Below are positions 1-10,740 of a stretch of 27,554 nucleotides of DNA, piece after piece. Under the pieces are notes generated by a model, which saw only the letters and a list, made by a program, of their open reading frames with translations, was not told the DNA's origin and ran no database searches. The DNA comes from Schoenoplectus triqueter. Taxonomy: Eukaryota; Streptophyta; Magnoliopsida; Poales; Cyperaceae. A program made the position numbers and the translations under genes. The DNA is taken from NCBI GenBank assembly GCA_964058805.1, contig CAXKVV010001897.1:1-27554 (forward strand), written 5' to 3'. Numbering within the stretch: position 1 is the first letter of the stretch; every line of letters begins with the position of its first letter.

Positions 1-16
1 TACTACTCACTATAAG

Positions 17-19
<3 letters not shown>

Positions 20-62
<43 letters not shown>
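20..62. repeat. (AT)n microsatellite
   Basis: Uninterrupted alternating A and T for about 40 bases. It abuts the first foldback element. A second, shorter TA run follows the second foldback near 911-922, so the pair may have inserted into TA-rich DNA. No function is implied. Confidence 0.95.
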
Positions 63-66
<4 letters not shown>

Positions 67-82
67 TTATGCTATGGTTAGT

Positions 83-415
83 CGCGAAGTACAAATTTTT
101 TTTGTACTTCGCGTCGTATCTCCCATTTTCGAGTTCAAAATACCGATCCGACCGTTCAAAGTGTTCTTCGTATTAAAATATATTTGGATACCAAATTTTA
201 CATTTTTTAGAAATTTTTTTCTATTTTTTTGAGGATTAGAAAATCATTCTTATTAAAAATCATAAACTCAATGCATTTTCATCCCCTCAATAAAAATAGA
301 AATTTTTTTCTAAAAAATATAAAATTTGATCTCCAAATATATTTTAGTATGAAGAACACTTTGAACGGTCGGATCGGTATTTTGAAATAAAAAATGAAAG
401 ATACGACGCGAAGTA
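83..415. mobile_element. Foldback / MITE-like element A
   Basis: The left arm (about 104-234) and right arm (about 283-415) are near-perfect reverse complements over about 130 bases. Shared blocks include the ends around TACTTCGCGTCGTATC, the block GACCGTTCAAAGTGTTCTTC, and a T-rich tract ending in GAGG. The loop between the arms is about 50 bases. At the left edge a second perfect 13-bp inverted repeat, CGCGAAGTACAAA at 83-95 against 101-113, makes a small terminal hairpin. No coding capacity is seen. Arm blocks such as GACCG-TTCAAA and the AAATTTTA-ATTTTTTAGAA tract also occur in element B next door, so the two appear to be one family. No convincing target-site duplication was found, so the superfamily is left open. 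Confidence 0.82.
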
Positions 416-416
416 C

Positions 417-903
417 TAAAATACAACGCGTTGTATGAATGCATTCGTGTACCGCGTCAAAATCTCAAAATTTAATTTAAAAATGACCGATTCAAACCGT
501 ACAATTTATTCTCCATATTAAATTCTTATAGAAAATCAAATTTTATATTTTTAGAATTCTTTTCCCTATTTTTTTGGGTAGAAAGAAAATCATTATTATT
601 GGACGATTCAAAATACTTAAATTAAGCAACTTTCTCTCAGAGAAAATCAAATTTTATATTTTTTGAATTTTTTTTGGGTCAAGAGAAAGTTGCTCGATTT
701 AGTGAATTTGGATCGTCCAATAGTGATGATTTTTTTCCTACCCAAAAAAATAGCAAAAAAAAAAATAAAAAAATAAAAAATTTAATTTTCTATAAGATTT
801 TGATACAAAAAATATATTGAACGGTTTAGATCGATAATTTTAACTTAAAATTTATGATTTTAACGTGATATAAGAATACATCCGTACAACGCGTTATATT
901 TTA
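417..903. mobile_element. Foldback / MITE-like element B, adjacent to A
   Basis: Inverted arms of about 220 bases, 417-637 and 682-903, separated by a loop of about 44 bases. The ends read TAAAATACAACGCGTTGTA on the left and the reverse complement of TAAAATATAACGCGTTGTAC on the right. The inner ends are AGAGAAAGTTGC and its complement. The left tip contains the perfect 14-bp palindrome TACAACGCGTTGTA at 422-435. The element starts within two bases of the end of element A and shares its arm motifs, which suggests tandem or end-to-end insertion of related elements. It has no open frame of note and is non-autonomous. A target duplication is not clear; TA-rich flanks hide any short one. Confidence 0.82.
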
Positions 904-3900
904 ACATTCCTATATATATATTTACTTCGGCGAATGCTTAGTTGTTTAAGTGGAATTTGGAGGACTCTATACTTATTTCAAGATCTCGTCAAGTCATGAA
1001 TTAATCATAAGTTATAGCCACAGGTTGCTTTTTTATCAATAGAAAAATTGGGATCTCAGATATGACCCCAAAAATGTTTTTTATTTTCAAATATTGATGC
1101 TCTTGCTTGAAGCCGTTCTGGTTTTTGTAAAGATTTGCTTCATTGAACAGCCAGCAATATAAGTCTACGGACAGAAAATCCAAAAACAGACAGTCAATAA
1201 TCTTAAGAAATATTGTTGCATGGATAGTAACAAACAAAATGACATCCATGGAGAAAGATAATATAACTCAAATTGAGGAAAATTAATATAACTAATGAGG
1301 TAAAAATAAAATAACTTAAAAATGATATCCATGGATCAGAAAGATACTTCTGAAATGTAGCATAAATTTAAAAAATCGTGCAACTTATAGGAATAAATAA
1401 TTATAATGAAATAGAATATTATAATGAGAATAGAAAAAAAAAATGTAAATAGGTACGTTCGTTATGAATACTTACTGAATTATATATAATAAAATTTTGA
1501 AATTTGTTTCCAAGATATCATTATAACAAGTACTACAATTAATTCTTGTCCAGGTGTAGACTTTTTGGAAAAATTAAATGATGAGAGAAATCTTTATTAT
1601 CTGTTTTCTGATACAGCCAGTATATCAATACATGCACACTGTTGTGCTATTTATATGAGTGGTATCAATATAGTACCAACGGTAACTAATGGGAAAACAA
1701 ATGAAAAACGGTATTGATGAGGTGATTAGAAATCGAGAGCTCTCGGTACTAATATGGACCGGTGATGATTAATGTCTAAGACCCATAAACCCAAAAAAAT
1801 AATATTTAATTTATATTTCTATATCAGGACACAAAATTCTACAGTGGAAGCATTTTTTTTGTTCAAACTTTATCTGAATTTATTCTTGCGGAGCCTCATG
1901 TAGAGGATTGAGATTAAACCTTTATATGGCCGGACTTTTCTCAGTGGAGAAATTTTTCTTTTTGACTCTTCTAATAGTTTGCTTTTAAGTACAGATAATG
2001 CTTTACGGATATATTTGTTAGTATTTTGGCATAATAATTTATTTCAGAGACATTTGTAAGGTCCTTTTTTTTTCTTTTAATTTGTTTGAGTGGTTCCACC
2101 TTCAGGTGTGCTATATGTTCCTCCGAATACGCGGATGTATGTTCGTACTTCCAAGTACTGAAGATTTTTGTATAGCTCAGTACGATTTAAATTTGTAAAT
2201 TATTAACCTTGTAAGATACAAAAGTCTTATTTTATTAGTTGAGATGGTTGTATTTGGAATTTTGGATCCATTCTGAGGGACAAAAGCGTTTCATTAAAAA
2301 ATAAAAGGGACAAAAGCCCAAATTCAAGAGGGAATAAAATAAGTATAGATTCAAAGAAATATCTTGAACAAATTTAGAAGGGCATCAGTTAATAGTCATG
2401 GTCGGATGCAGCTCAATTTAAAATGAAGATATTGAACATGTAGATAACCATTCATAAATTTGGAAATCTTTATTTTAATTTTTTTTGTACAACTACGATA
2501 TGCCAGACAGACAGGATCATATGACTTTGAAAGTTAGGTTGGAATGTGCAGAATTTTCAGTGTATTTTTTTTTCAAGTCACGAACACAAATTCAAGTGAA
2601 TTACAGTTAGCTAAATTTGGTAGCACTTTTGAGTTCCTAAATCCTAATCCGTTTTATTTTATTTTGCTAATTTCAATTTTAGAATATTGTTTTTCTTTTA
2701 ACAAAAGCTTTCCTAAATTTGGAAATTTGGATTGTGAATTAGAGTGCTTTCGCCTAGCTTCTGCACAAGTAAAGCTGAAAGCCTGAAACAAAAAAGAAAG
2801 AAGAAAGGGAATGGTCCAAATGAATTGCCAGCTTCAAAGAAAAAGAGAAAATAGTACAAGGGTGTGCAACAACTGTACTCAGGTTGTCACGTGCCTTCAG
2901 AAAAAAGAATTGTGGATTACTGAATTGTTATCAACTTATCATGGCTCCAAGCAGCAATTAATCTTCTTCTCTGTTTTTGGACAAACTTTTGCTTCAAAAT
3001 GTAACTAGAGAATGGCTTTTTTCTTGGCAGGGTAACCAAATGTTATTAAAATTGAACTTAGAGATAATGGTAGATACTTCCAGGACAATGGTCTGGGTTT
3101 TGTAATATTAAAGGAAAATTCTGCATTTTCAGAGAAAAAATGTTACTATTTCAGTTCATGATGCAAGTATGTTGAATGAATATCAAGGTGGTTTATTCTT
3201 GAGGAGAAGAGAAAACATATTTAATGATTTTACGATAATTTCACTTTACCAAGTTCGCTATGTACGTACAATTAGATAAAAAAGATTTAGATTTTTGACA
3301 TAAAATTACATACTTTATGTTGGAATTTCCACTTTATCATAAGGTAAACTTTACTTCTATCACTATGAATAAAATTTAAAATATAAAAAAAGAAAACCAA
3401 CATGTCTTCCTGCGTTATGTACTCATGTCAGGAGTTTCGTTAATGCATTTTTTATAATCCACTAATTTTTTTTCTCAATGCAGAGTTTTCTTAATGCAAA
3501 ATCAAGTAGTACATGCATGGCAGCACCGTACATGTGGGCCTGGATCAGGCAACATTTTTTGTGAAAAAGAATCTTTGTTGTGGAAAAGCTCATGCTTCTA
3601 AATACTTGGTCTTGGTCTTTTTGCTCTTTTACAGTTTTTATTTAACACTTTGGGCCCACGTTGAAGTAGAAAATAGGGCTGTGTCAAACCTGGTCACCAC
3701 AATCTTCAAAAGGCGAAACAATAATTAAAAAAGCTTTATTTTTCTATTGCACTCACTAGTGCATCTAACCATGCAACTGGTATGTTTTATTTTATCACAA
3801 AAGAGGACTGGTAGCAGGGATTGAAATTTCGCTGAAACATCTCAGTTACTTCTAACTAACCAAATTAAAAAAAAATGTATGGGAGATATCATATACTATT

Positions 3901-4484
3901 GTTGATACCGATTTAAATTAAATGAGTTATTATTTATGTTAATGATTTCATGATGCAGCTTGTATAAGATTGTACAGTATTTTTATTATTTATTTTAAAT
4001 ATCATTAATCTGAATAATAACTCAATTAAGTTGAATAACAAAGTACTATATATACAAGATAATTTGCATTACATAAGCCGTTAATATGAAATAATAACTC
4101 AAATAATATAAATAATGAAACTGATATTAATGATGACATCAATGGCGGTATTCGTGTATAACCTCCCTTAAAAAAAAATACTTGATTACAAAATATAATA
4201 GGAAAAATTATAGCATGGCGAAAGAAGAAAATTGATAACTGACAAATATTTTATGATACCTCATCAGTCACTTCTTTTAGTTTGGTAGAAAAACGACATT
4301 TTGAATGTAAAGATCAGTAATTAAGGTTTTAATTATATATAAATAATTGTAGAATTAGTACATTTTTCGGTTCAGAATTAGACCATCTGAACCATACAAT
4401 TATTGGTCCTCTCTGATTTTGTCGCTTATAATTAGTACCCACTCAAAGTTGTACGAATACAGTTCTACCCAAATGAACCCCCCA
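904..4484. other. AT-rich spacer with no gene recognised
   Basis: About 3.6 kb without a convincing gene. The open frames at 1001-1249 (minus), 2544-2786, 2811-3008 and 3513-3728 are short, give low-complexity hydrophobic or lysine-rich peptides, and lack any domain I recognise. A weak inverted repeat sits between about 3923 and 4105, where GAGTTATTATTT-ATGTTAA recurs as its complement; it may be an eroded MITE. GGGCCCAC at 3653-3660 is a TCP-type or site II-like hexamer, but it has no gene behind it. Confidence 0.6.
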
Positions 4485-4511
4485 ACACACACACACACAC
4501 ACACACACACA
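4485..4511. repeat. (AC)n microsatellite
   Basis: About 13 AC units in a row, preceded by a short C run. A typical plant dinucleotide repeat, usable as a polymorphic marker. No other role can be read from it. Confidence 0.95.
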
Positions 4512-5845
4512 AATTAAAAAAAATAGAAAAATAAACGAATACAATAATTGTAAGTAGTACACGCTACATTGCAACGATTGTTATTATATACGTAGAGTAA
4601 AAAAAGATAAAGAACTTTTCTAATTCAGATTAATGGACGATGAGGGACCAAATAAAATCAATGTACTCTGTGAATATTATTTCTTTACTAAAACCACAAT
4701 TATCGCTATAACTATAAGCACAGCTGCACAAGCAATTAAATATGATATATATTACTAATTTGCTCTACGGAACCATCAGACTTACTGTTACTAAGTGGGA
4801 GAAGGTAAGAAAAGTTAAAAAAGAAAGAAAGAAAAACAGATTATCTGATTTCTAAACAAAAGACTAGACTATACATTGGGAGGGGAATATGCCAGTATCT
4901 TCTTTTATTCTAGATCCCTTCATAAGTTCCTATTTTCAAAAACACAATGTTCCACTTTATTCCAATTATATTAAAGAATCAGTAGACAACTTGGCTTAAA
5001 TAATTCTTATTTGAAAATTGCATGCAATTTCCAAGACATTTAATTCAACTTCAACAGTTTGTTTACCATACCATGACCATCTCAACTTTTGGTCTTAGTA
5101 GGAGCATCCTTTTGGTTCAAACTTCAAACTACACTTAACATAACTAATTACTTAATGGCCAAGTGAAGAATTTTATCTTCCCTTTTTCTTTGCTAAAGCT
5201 GGTTAGCTCAGAGCTCAAGGAACCTTCACTAACGTGCTTTGTAGCAAGTAATTAGGTTTTGAAGATTGAAAATGTTAATTGGGTCCGTGTTCTTTCCCCA
5301 TTTAGGCTGAACCCTGTCTACCAACTTTTAAAAGATTGAAAACATAAAAGAAAACAGAGAAACATTTGCAAGAACTGGAGAGGCCCATTACTCTATTTTC
5401 TAATTATACTTTACACTGTAGTAGTTGGATTGTATACATCATTTTTTTTCTTTTTCTTTTTCTTAAAAAATAAAAAGAAGCAACACGGTTTGCTTCAATT
5501 TAAGCATAAGAAAATAAGGAGAGCTGCGATTTAATCACATGTCATGATCTGAACTTTGAGATTTCTGCTATATTTACACATGAGGAATTTGAACAAACAA
5601 CCCCAAGTGTGAGCCCTCTATTATTAAAGCGTGTTGTGGCTAAACTATTGTAAATGTCGCGTTAACACAGTTTTATTATTCGTGTATCTTTGACAAAACA
5701 ATTGAGATTCAAGTTTTCATCATATGGAGTTCCCAAAAAAAAATCCCTTTGATATGATTAGCATAAAATAGATACTACCAATGGTACAAGACTTGTAATT
5801 ATGATAGAGCGAATTCTACAAAATACTTGGATGTGTTGGAGTTTT
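4512..5845. other. AT-rich spacer with no gene recognised
   Basis: No open frame above about 60 codons, no inverted-repeat element and no RNA gene recognised. Poly-T and poly-A stretches (for example 5440-5475) are the only structure. Confidence 0.55.
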
Positions 5846-6335
5846 TCTAAAGAGGAGAGATCAGTTGACAATGGTTTATTTTGATAACTTTGACAATGAA
5901 CCTCTAAATAAATACAAAAAATCTTAATTTTTTTTATAGATGTGATGTTCTATAATTTTTTTTATAGATGTGATGTTCTATAAATCTTAAATTTATACAA
6001 AAAATCTTTAATCTTAAATTTATAATTTTTTTTATAAATACAAAAATCTTTAGATTGATGGTCATTCAAATTTCATACAATTTCATTATCATTTGATGGT
6101 CCATAAAAAATAGTTAAATTGAAACCGTTGTAAATTGTATGAAAATTTGATGATCTTTGATGGACTATCAAACGATAATGAAATTGCATGAAATTTGAAT
6201 GATCACCAATCTAAGAGTAGAAGAACACATCTATATTTTTTTTTTCCATTTTTAAGATTTTTTTAAATTTATTTAGAGATTCGTTGTCAAATTTGTCAAA
6301 ATAACCATTGTCAATGGATCCCACTCTTTTTCTAA
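5846..6335. mobile_element. Foldback element D1 (family shared with 19877-20270)
   Basis: Long imperfect inverted repeat. The left side carries GAGATCAGTTGACAATGG, TTGACAATGAACCTCTAAAT and TAGATTGATGGTCATTCAAA. The right side carries their complements, read on the minus strand as GGGATCCATTGACAATGG, TTGACAACGAATCTCTAAAT and TAGATTGGTGATCATTCAAA. The core around 6060-6190 folds on itself a second time around CATTTGATGGTCCAT. The left arm is longer because it holds a 28-bp tandem duplication (5925-5980). The core matches foldback D2 (GATTGATAG, TTTGATAGTCCATCAAA, GAAATCGTTACAAAT), which makes a family of at least two in this window. No coding region. The outer boundary is approximate and no target duplication was established. 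Confidence 0.75.
5925..5980. repeat. 28-bp tandem duplication inside D1
   Basis: Two exact consecutive copies (5925-5952 and 5953-5980) of a unit with TAATTTTTTTTATAGATG followed by TGATGTTCTA. The right arm of the foldback has only one equivalent, read as complement near 6222-6240, so the duplication arose after the element formed. Confidence 0.9.
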
Positions 6336-6564
6336 ATTCAGTGGAAAATAATTTGGTTCACCCGGTATGCTTAACCAAATTAGAAATTAATTAAAAAAAG
6401 AAAAGTAAAAAAGGAAAAGAAAAAAAGAAAAAGAAATCACATTTTTGCAGCTTTTGGGCTTGTAGGAATAGGAATGGGGAATTAATTATTAAGCTTAGTG
6501 CGCTAGTGGGTTGGTGCTACTCAACATTTGAGTTTCCTTTATTTGTTTAATTGCAAAGTAATTC

Positions 6565-6680
6565 CATTAAGCCCAAAAGGCACACTCCCGGGCCCACAAG
6601 TAAATCTCACTTCTCTTCCTCTTCAGTTTATATAACTCGAGAGTTTCAACTAGAAAAAATAAAGAAGTAAAAAAAAAATG
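6565..6680 (+). promoter_or_regulatory. Promoter-like cluster (site II / TATA-like), gene not identified
   Basis: In order: AAGCCCAAA near 6570, GGGCCCAC near 6590, a CT-rich run (CTTCTCTTCCTCTTC) near 6611-6625, and a TATA-like TATATAA near 6630. AGCCCA/GGGCCC elements with a downstream TATA box and CT patch are common in plant core promoters. Downstream, an ATG at 6678 opens only a 28-codon frame that stops at 6762-6764, and nothing recognisable follows. It could be the promoter of an RNA, a remnant of a lost gene, or chance. The motifs are visible; a promoter role is inference. Confidence 0.25.
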
Positions 6681-6764
6681 AGAGTTACGTACATGGTACC
6701 AAGGATGAAGATCAAACCAATAATAACATGGCAACACATAATTTATATGATATACATTCCTTAG

Positions 6765-8539
6765 AAATTTTAAATTAGGATGTTAATACATTACACCTAA
6801 TTTCCCCCTAAAATACATAATATTTAAACTTTCTTCTTTCCTTAAATTTCATAAGAAAAATAAAACATCAAGTAAGAAGTCCTTCACATCCTTAAGCAAT
6901 GTCATTACTTCAAATGATGATATCAATGTATGCATCCTTTTGAGTAAAATTGAGAGAATGCCGACTCCTACTTAATATTTATACTTTTCAGATCAGCGGG
7001 TATCAGTACTGCTTCGTACCCAAATTCTTTGAGGAAGCTTTTAAATATAAAAAGACCCCAAAATCTTTATTTGATTCTGTATTCATATATACGGAAAGCA
7101 CATCGATGACCAAGATATTATCCCTGGAAAGTCAGCGGCTGTGATGAAGTGGGAAAGGTCGATTTAGTTTCGTGCCAATAGGACAAAATTAAACTGAACC
7201 CACCTAAAAGTATATTAGATAATTAGAAATTAACAGGAATATTTATATTAGTTAGGGGCTAGTTTTGGATTCATAAAAGTGGCTTTGAGTTTATAATCGG
7301 AGTATTGGACAATTGATCTGTTTTACTAATTATCCGGGGCATATTTAGCATTGAATTTAGGAAGCATCAAAACTTGATTGTGTTCAAATGTAATTATCGA
7401 CTTAATTTCCTCAATTCTAATCTCCAATAGACCGCATTTATACATTAATAAATTTTGATCTAAGAAAATTCAAGGGGATATTAGATTTTCTTCTAAATTA
7501 TAATTCCCAGCTTTTAGTAAGAAAAATATTCGTCGACAGGTATGAATTATAAGAGTATTATTTTTATATTCTCTTTTTAAGTTAGTACTTATATTGTTAT
7601 TATTTGATTTCGAAAAAAATCAATAACATAGAATAATTATCCGATAAAATTAATATAAACCACAAAAGTTGATGTATTAGTAAATTTTAAGGCTATATAT
7701 TTCTAGTATGTGCCCATAAAACTCTATGGTACATTCAATTTTTCTACATATATATTTGAAAAATATTATTTAAATCAAACATTCTGAATTCTAAAATTAT
7801 TCTCGAATTTTTAGATATGGCAATGTATCAAATATGAATTAATTTGATAGTTGAATCAAAACATCGTTAAGTTATAAAGCTTCACCATTAAAAGTTCTAA
7901 ATTTTGATTAAAATCTAAACATTTGATGGATTAATGGTTAGTGAGACGACATTTATAATTTTAGTTTTTCAATTTAAATAATATTTTAAAATAAATATAT
8001 TATCAAAAGTTTGATGTATCTCAATTTTTAATCTCTAACAGCCAAAATATACATCAAGGAAGCTTCCCAGCATGTGTGTTTGGTGTGCCCCCCCCCCCTT
8101 TTTTTTTCTTTTCTTTAATGTTTCTCGCCATGGATTTTGTGGTTTGGATTAAGCTAGCCTGCTAATGCGTATACTTAGGTCTGATCTATGTGCTTGTTTT
8201 GTTAGCTTATTATTAAATCTTAAAGCTGATCAAAAGGAGGCCTTCTCTATTGTTGAATCCAGCTCCTATCGCACCTATATATGGTATAATTTTGTTATTT
8301 GGTAAATTGTTTCACCTTTCTGAAATTGGTTGCAAGATTTGTGTGGTGTCATATTTGAGCTCAATAATTACATCGCCTTTTCGTACAAAATATTTAAAAG
8401 AAAAGAGGTTAAATCATGCGTCCTTTCATGGCTTGATAAAAGAGGTAGGCACGCATGCAAAGGCTTCTCTTTTTTCCTTCAATTTTTTTCCGCCCTTTCT
8501 TCTAATTGACAAAATCATGACATCATCACATCACAATAC
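6765..8539. other. AT-rich spacer with no gene recognised
   Basis: No convincing coding region. The frame at 6950-7144 is short and without domain. Around 7745-8035 there are weak complementary stretches (an AATATTATTTAAAT block on both sides) that may be an eroded inverted-repeat element. A run of 12-13 C followed by T sits near 8088-8110. The frame at 8250-8558 has 102 codons but runs into the terminal repeat of the MITE at 8549, and I see no domain in it. Confidence 0.5.
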
Positions 8540-8548
8540 GGTAAAAAG

Positions 8549-8930
8549 CAGTTTTTAGTAATAATAAATTTTATTAAATTAATATTGTTAAAAATAAGAG
8601 TGAAAAACGTAAAATTTTAAATATACGAATGGCCACTGGCAGTGACATGTTTCATTATTTTTACGAAACGCGCCACTGGCAGTGACGTGTTTCATTATTT
8701 TTACGAAATGCGCCACTGCCAGTGGCGCGTTTGCTTCTTATATATACAAAATGCGCAGCGCCTCTCCATCTCACTTCACGGGGTTTGGACGAAACGCGCC
8801 ACTGGTAGTGACGCGTTTCGTCCGCGCCACTGGCAGTGGCGCGCTGCCATTAGTATATTTGAAATTTTACATTTCTCACTCTTATTTTTAATAATATTAA
8901 TTTAATAAAACTTATTATTACTAAAATCTG
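8549..8930. mobile_element. Mutator-like MITE with internal palindrome array, copy 1
   Basis: The terminal inverted repeats begin CAGTTTTTAGTAATAATAA on the left and, read from the right end, CAGATTTTAGTAATAATAA. They match over about 85 bases, including the block AAATAAGAGTGA-AAACGTAAAATTTTAAATATACGAATG. The flanks are GGTAAAAG-type 9-mers: GGTAAAAAG at 8540-8548 and GATAAAAAG at 8931-8939, one mismatch, the 9-10 bp size expected of Mutator-like elements. The centre is not transposase but a set of GCCACTGGCAGTGGC-like units. The element at 20843-21259 has the same ends, the same ACGAATG boundary and the same kind of core, so this is one family. No transposase is present, so it would need one in trans. 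Short open frames across the repeats are by-products of the array. Confidence 0.88.
8632..8840. repeat. Array of GCCACTGNCAGTGGC-type palindromic units
   Basis: Five 15-bp units start at 8632, 8672, 8712, 8798 and 8826. The first three are exactly 40 bases apart, and the spacers between them share ATTTTTACGAAA and CGC. Units at 8712 and 8826 are near-perfect palindromes (GCCACTG.CAGTGGC); the others carry one or two changes at the outer arm or centre. A larger palindrome of 35 bases, GACGAAACGCG with CGCGTTTCGTC around the fourth unit, spans 8788-8822. GC content is far above the surrounding DNA. Confidence 0.9.
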
Positions 8931-8939
8931 GATAAAAAG

Positions 8940-9699
8940 AAAGAGAAAAAAAACACACACACATACATAAACACAAAAACAACCATAACATTAATTATAC
9001 AGTGAGCGTATTGACTTAAATTATTCGTAAAATAATTTTGAATCACATGCTAAATATGCAATTCACGAGACGTGAAAGTGAATACAAAAGAAAAAAAACA
9101 ATTTGCGTGTGAATTGATATTTCTTAAATAACATCTCTATAGGTTAAATAAGTTGTGAGTCCTAAAGAGAAAAAAAAACAGCCACCGTCTTAGAGGTCAC
9201 AGGTTAGAAACTTAGAAGGAGAGATTTTTATGAAAAAATATTAATTACTCTTCTTAGTAATTGTTGTTTTCCTTAACTTAATAGTGTATAATCAACTATG
9301 GTTATCTTGCTAAACCCTTATAACTAGTTCCATAATAAGAATTAATGTATGTCCTTTTGTATTAATGTTCGTCAATGCATCTCCTCGTCTTTTTCCCCTT
9401 GTCTTACCAAGAACCTCCTCTCAAAGTGAGTCTTCCAATATGCTCCAAAAATAAAAATTCTATTTCAAATTTCATTTTTTAAACTTTTGATTTGAACATT
9501 TAGTTAATCCCTCTGACAATGTATTTTATACAAATTTTTTTTATTAACAAACTTGTCATTTCACAAATTTATATACAAAGCTCGGACCCAAGAAAATGAT
9601 GTAGCGATCGAAACTTTGAGGAAAATATTACCCTTTAAGTCAGAATGTTAAACCAATACCAATATGTAAGGATGAAAATGATAAATTTGTAATATGTTA
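8940..9699. other. AT-rich spacer with a weak SINE-like patch
   Basis: No gene seen. Near 9181-9222 the phrase TTAGAGGTCACAGGTTAGAAA resembles the B-box area of tRNA-derived plant SINEs (GGTTCGAAAC with CGA changed to AGA), but no clear A box or tail was found, so I do not call an element. Confidence 0.4.
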
Positions 9700-9811
9700 A
9701 ATTGTAGGGGGATAAGAAAATAAAAGTTTAATGTTACAAGAAAATTAAATAATCAATAAATCATATTTGAAATTGTAGGGGAGATAAGAAAATAAAAGTT
9801 TAATGTTACAA
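9700..9811. repeat. Dispersed 40-bp direct duplication
   Basis: The block starting AATTGTAGGGGGATAAGAAA and ending TTTAATGTTACAA occurs at 9700-9739 and again at 9771-9811 with a 1-2 bp insertion after GGGG. The copies are otherwise identical and about 71 bases apart, so the duplication is recent or a partial tandem array of two. Confidence 0.9.
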
Positions 9812-10731
9812 TACATTTCGTATATTTTTGATAAAATTTATTAATAGTATGTAGTTTTAAGAAAAAAAAATATAGTTTTTAAATTTAATTTACGTGGAAA
9901 TATAATAATATATCTTTTTTACTGCATGAAATTTATTCAAATCCTGCATGCAAGAGTGGATTATGATAGTACAAGCTTTTGTCGTAAGCATATCTCCGTA
10001 AAGTTGGTTTTAGTTCCAAGTTCAACCCCTCATAGTCATATGATAAGTTACTTTCTAGTCCGTCTGCCAGCGAGGGGCGTTCCAAATTCAACCTCTCATA
10101 AAAAATGCCTCTCGATCAGTGTGATTCGAAGTTATCAGACCGATTTAATTATTTCTCAAAAATGTTCAAGAACCACGAGCTAATATTTTTTCAAAAAAAA
10201 AAAATGCAATGATGTGTAACATGTGTTCGGCGGAAATATTCATCATTCACATTAAATTTGGCACGTCTCTTTTACCTTTTGAGGCATCATATCAATCGAA
10301 ATCCAAATATTTGTCGTGCTGCATGATGCTTTAAATCAGAGGCTGTAATTTCAATCCACGAGTTAATTTTCTTTTTCTCAAAGAAGATTCTTGGTCCAAA
10401 GTACTGCTATATTTAATTTCGTATAAGACCTTTTTAACCCAACATGGAAGTAGATATAAAAAAATAAAGAGCTAATTCGGTATTACATGCTCTAATCTGC
10501 CCCGGCCCTAAAGACCATAACAGTATACACTGTACACCTTAATTGTGCTTTTAAAGTTTACTATTATTTCTGATCAAGAATAACTTCTTTCTGTCTTACC
10601 TTTTCCTAGTGAGATATATTACTGTGCCTCCAATAATTAAATATTGGACTTAGGTAGTATTTCTTATATTGGCCACTTCTCCGGTATACTGTTTATAGTA
10701 TAAATGTGTGTGTGTACATGCATGTATGCAA
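9812..10731. other. AT-rich spacer with a short direct repeat
   Basis: No gene recognised. GTTCCAAGTTCAACCCCTCAT at 10013-10033 recurs with three changes at 10079-10099. On the minus strand each copy reads like a tRNA B box (GGTTGAACTTGG), which suggests a worn SINE or similar tRNA-related repeat, but it is too degraded to name. The frame at 9926-10183 spans this repeat and has no domain. Confidence 0.4.
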
Positions 10732-10740
10732 CTTTAAATA

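Noticed and set aside
8632..8840. Regularly spaced palindromic repeats resembling a CRISPR array
   Set aside because: Spacers are themselves repeats, the unit lies inside a plant MITE with a target duplication, and no Cas-like gene exists; the DNA is eukaryotic.
8642..8905. Two overlapping plus-strand frames of 69-87 codons
   Set aside because: They are translations of the 40-bp repeat units in two frames of the MITE.
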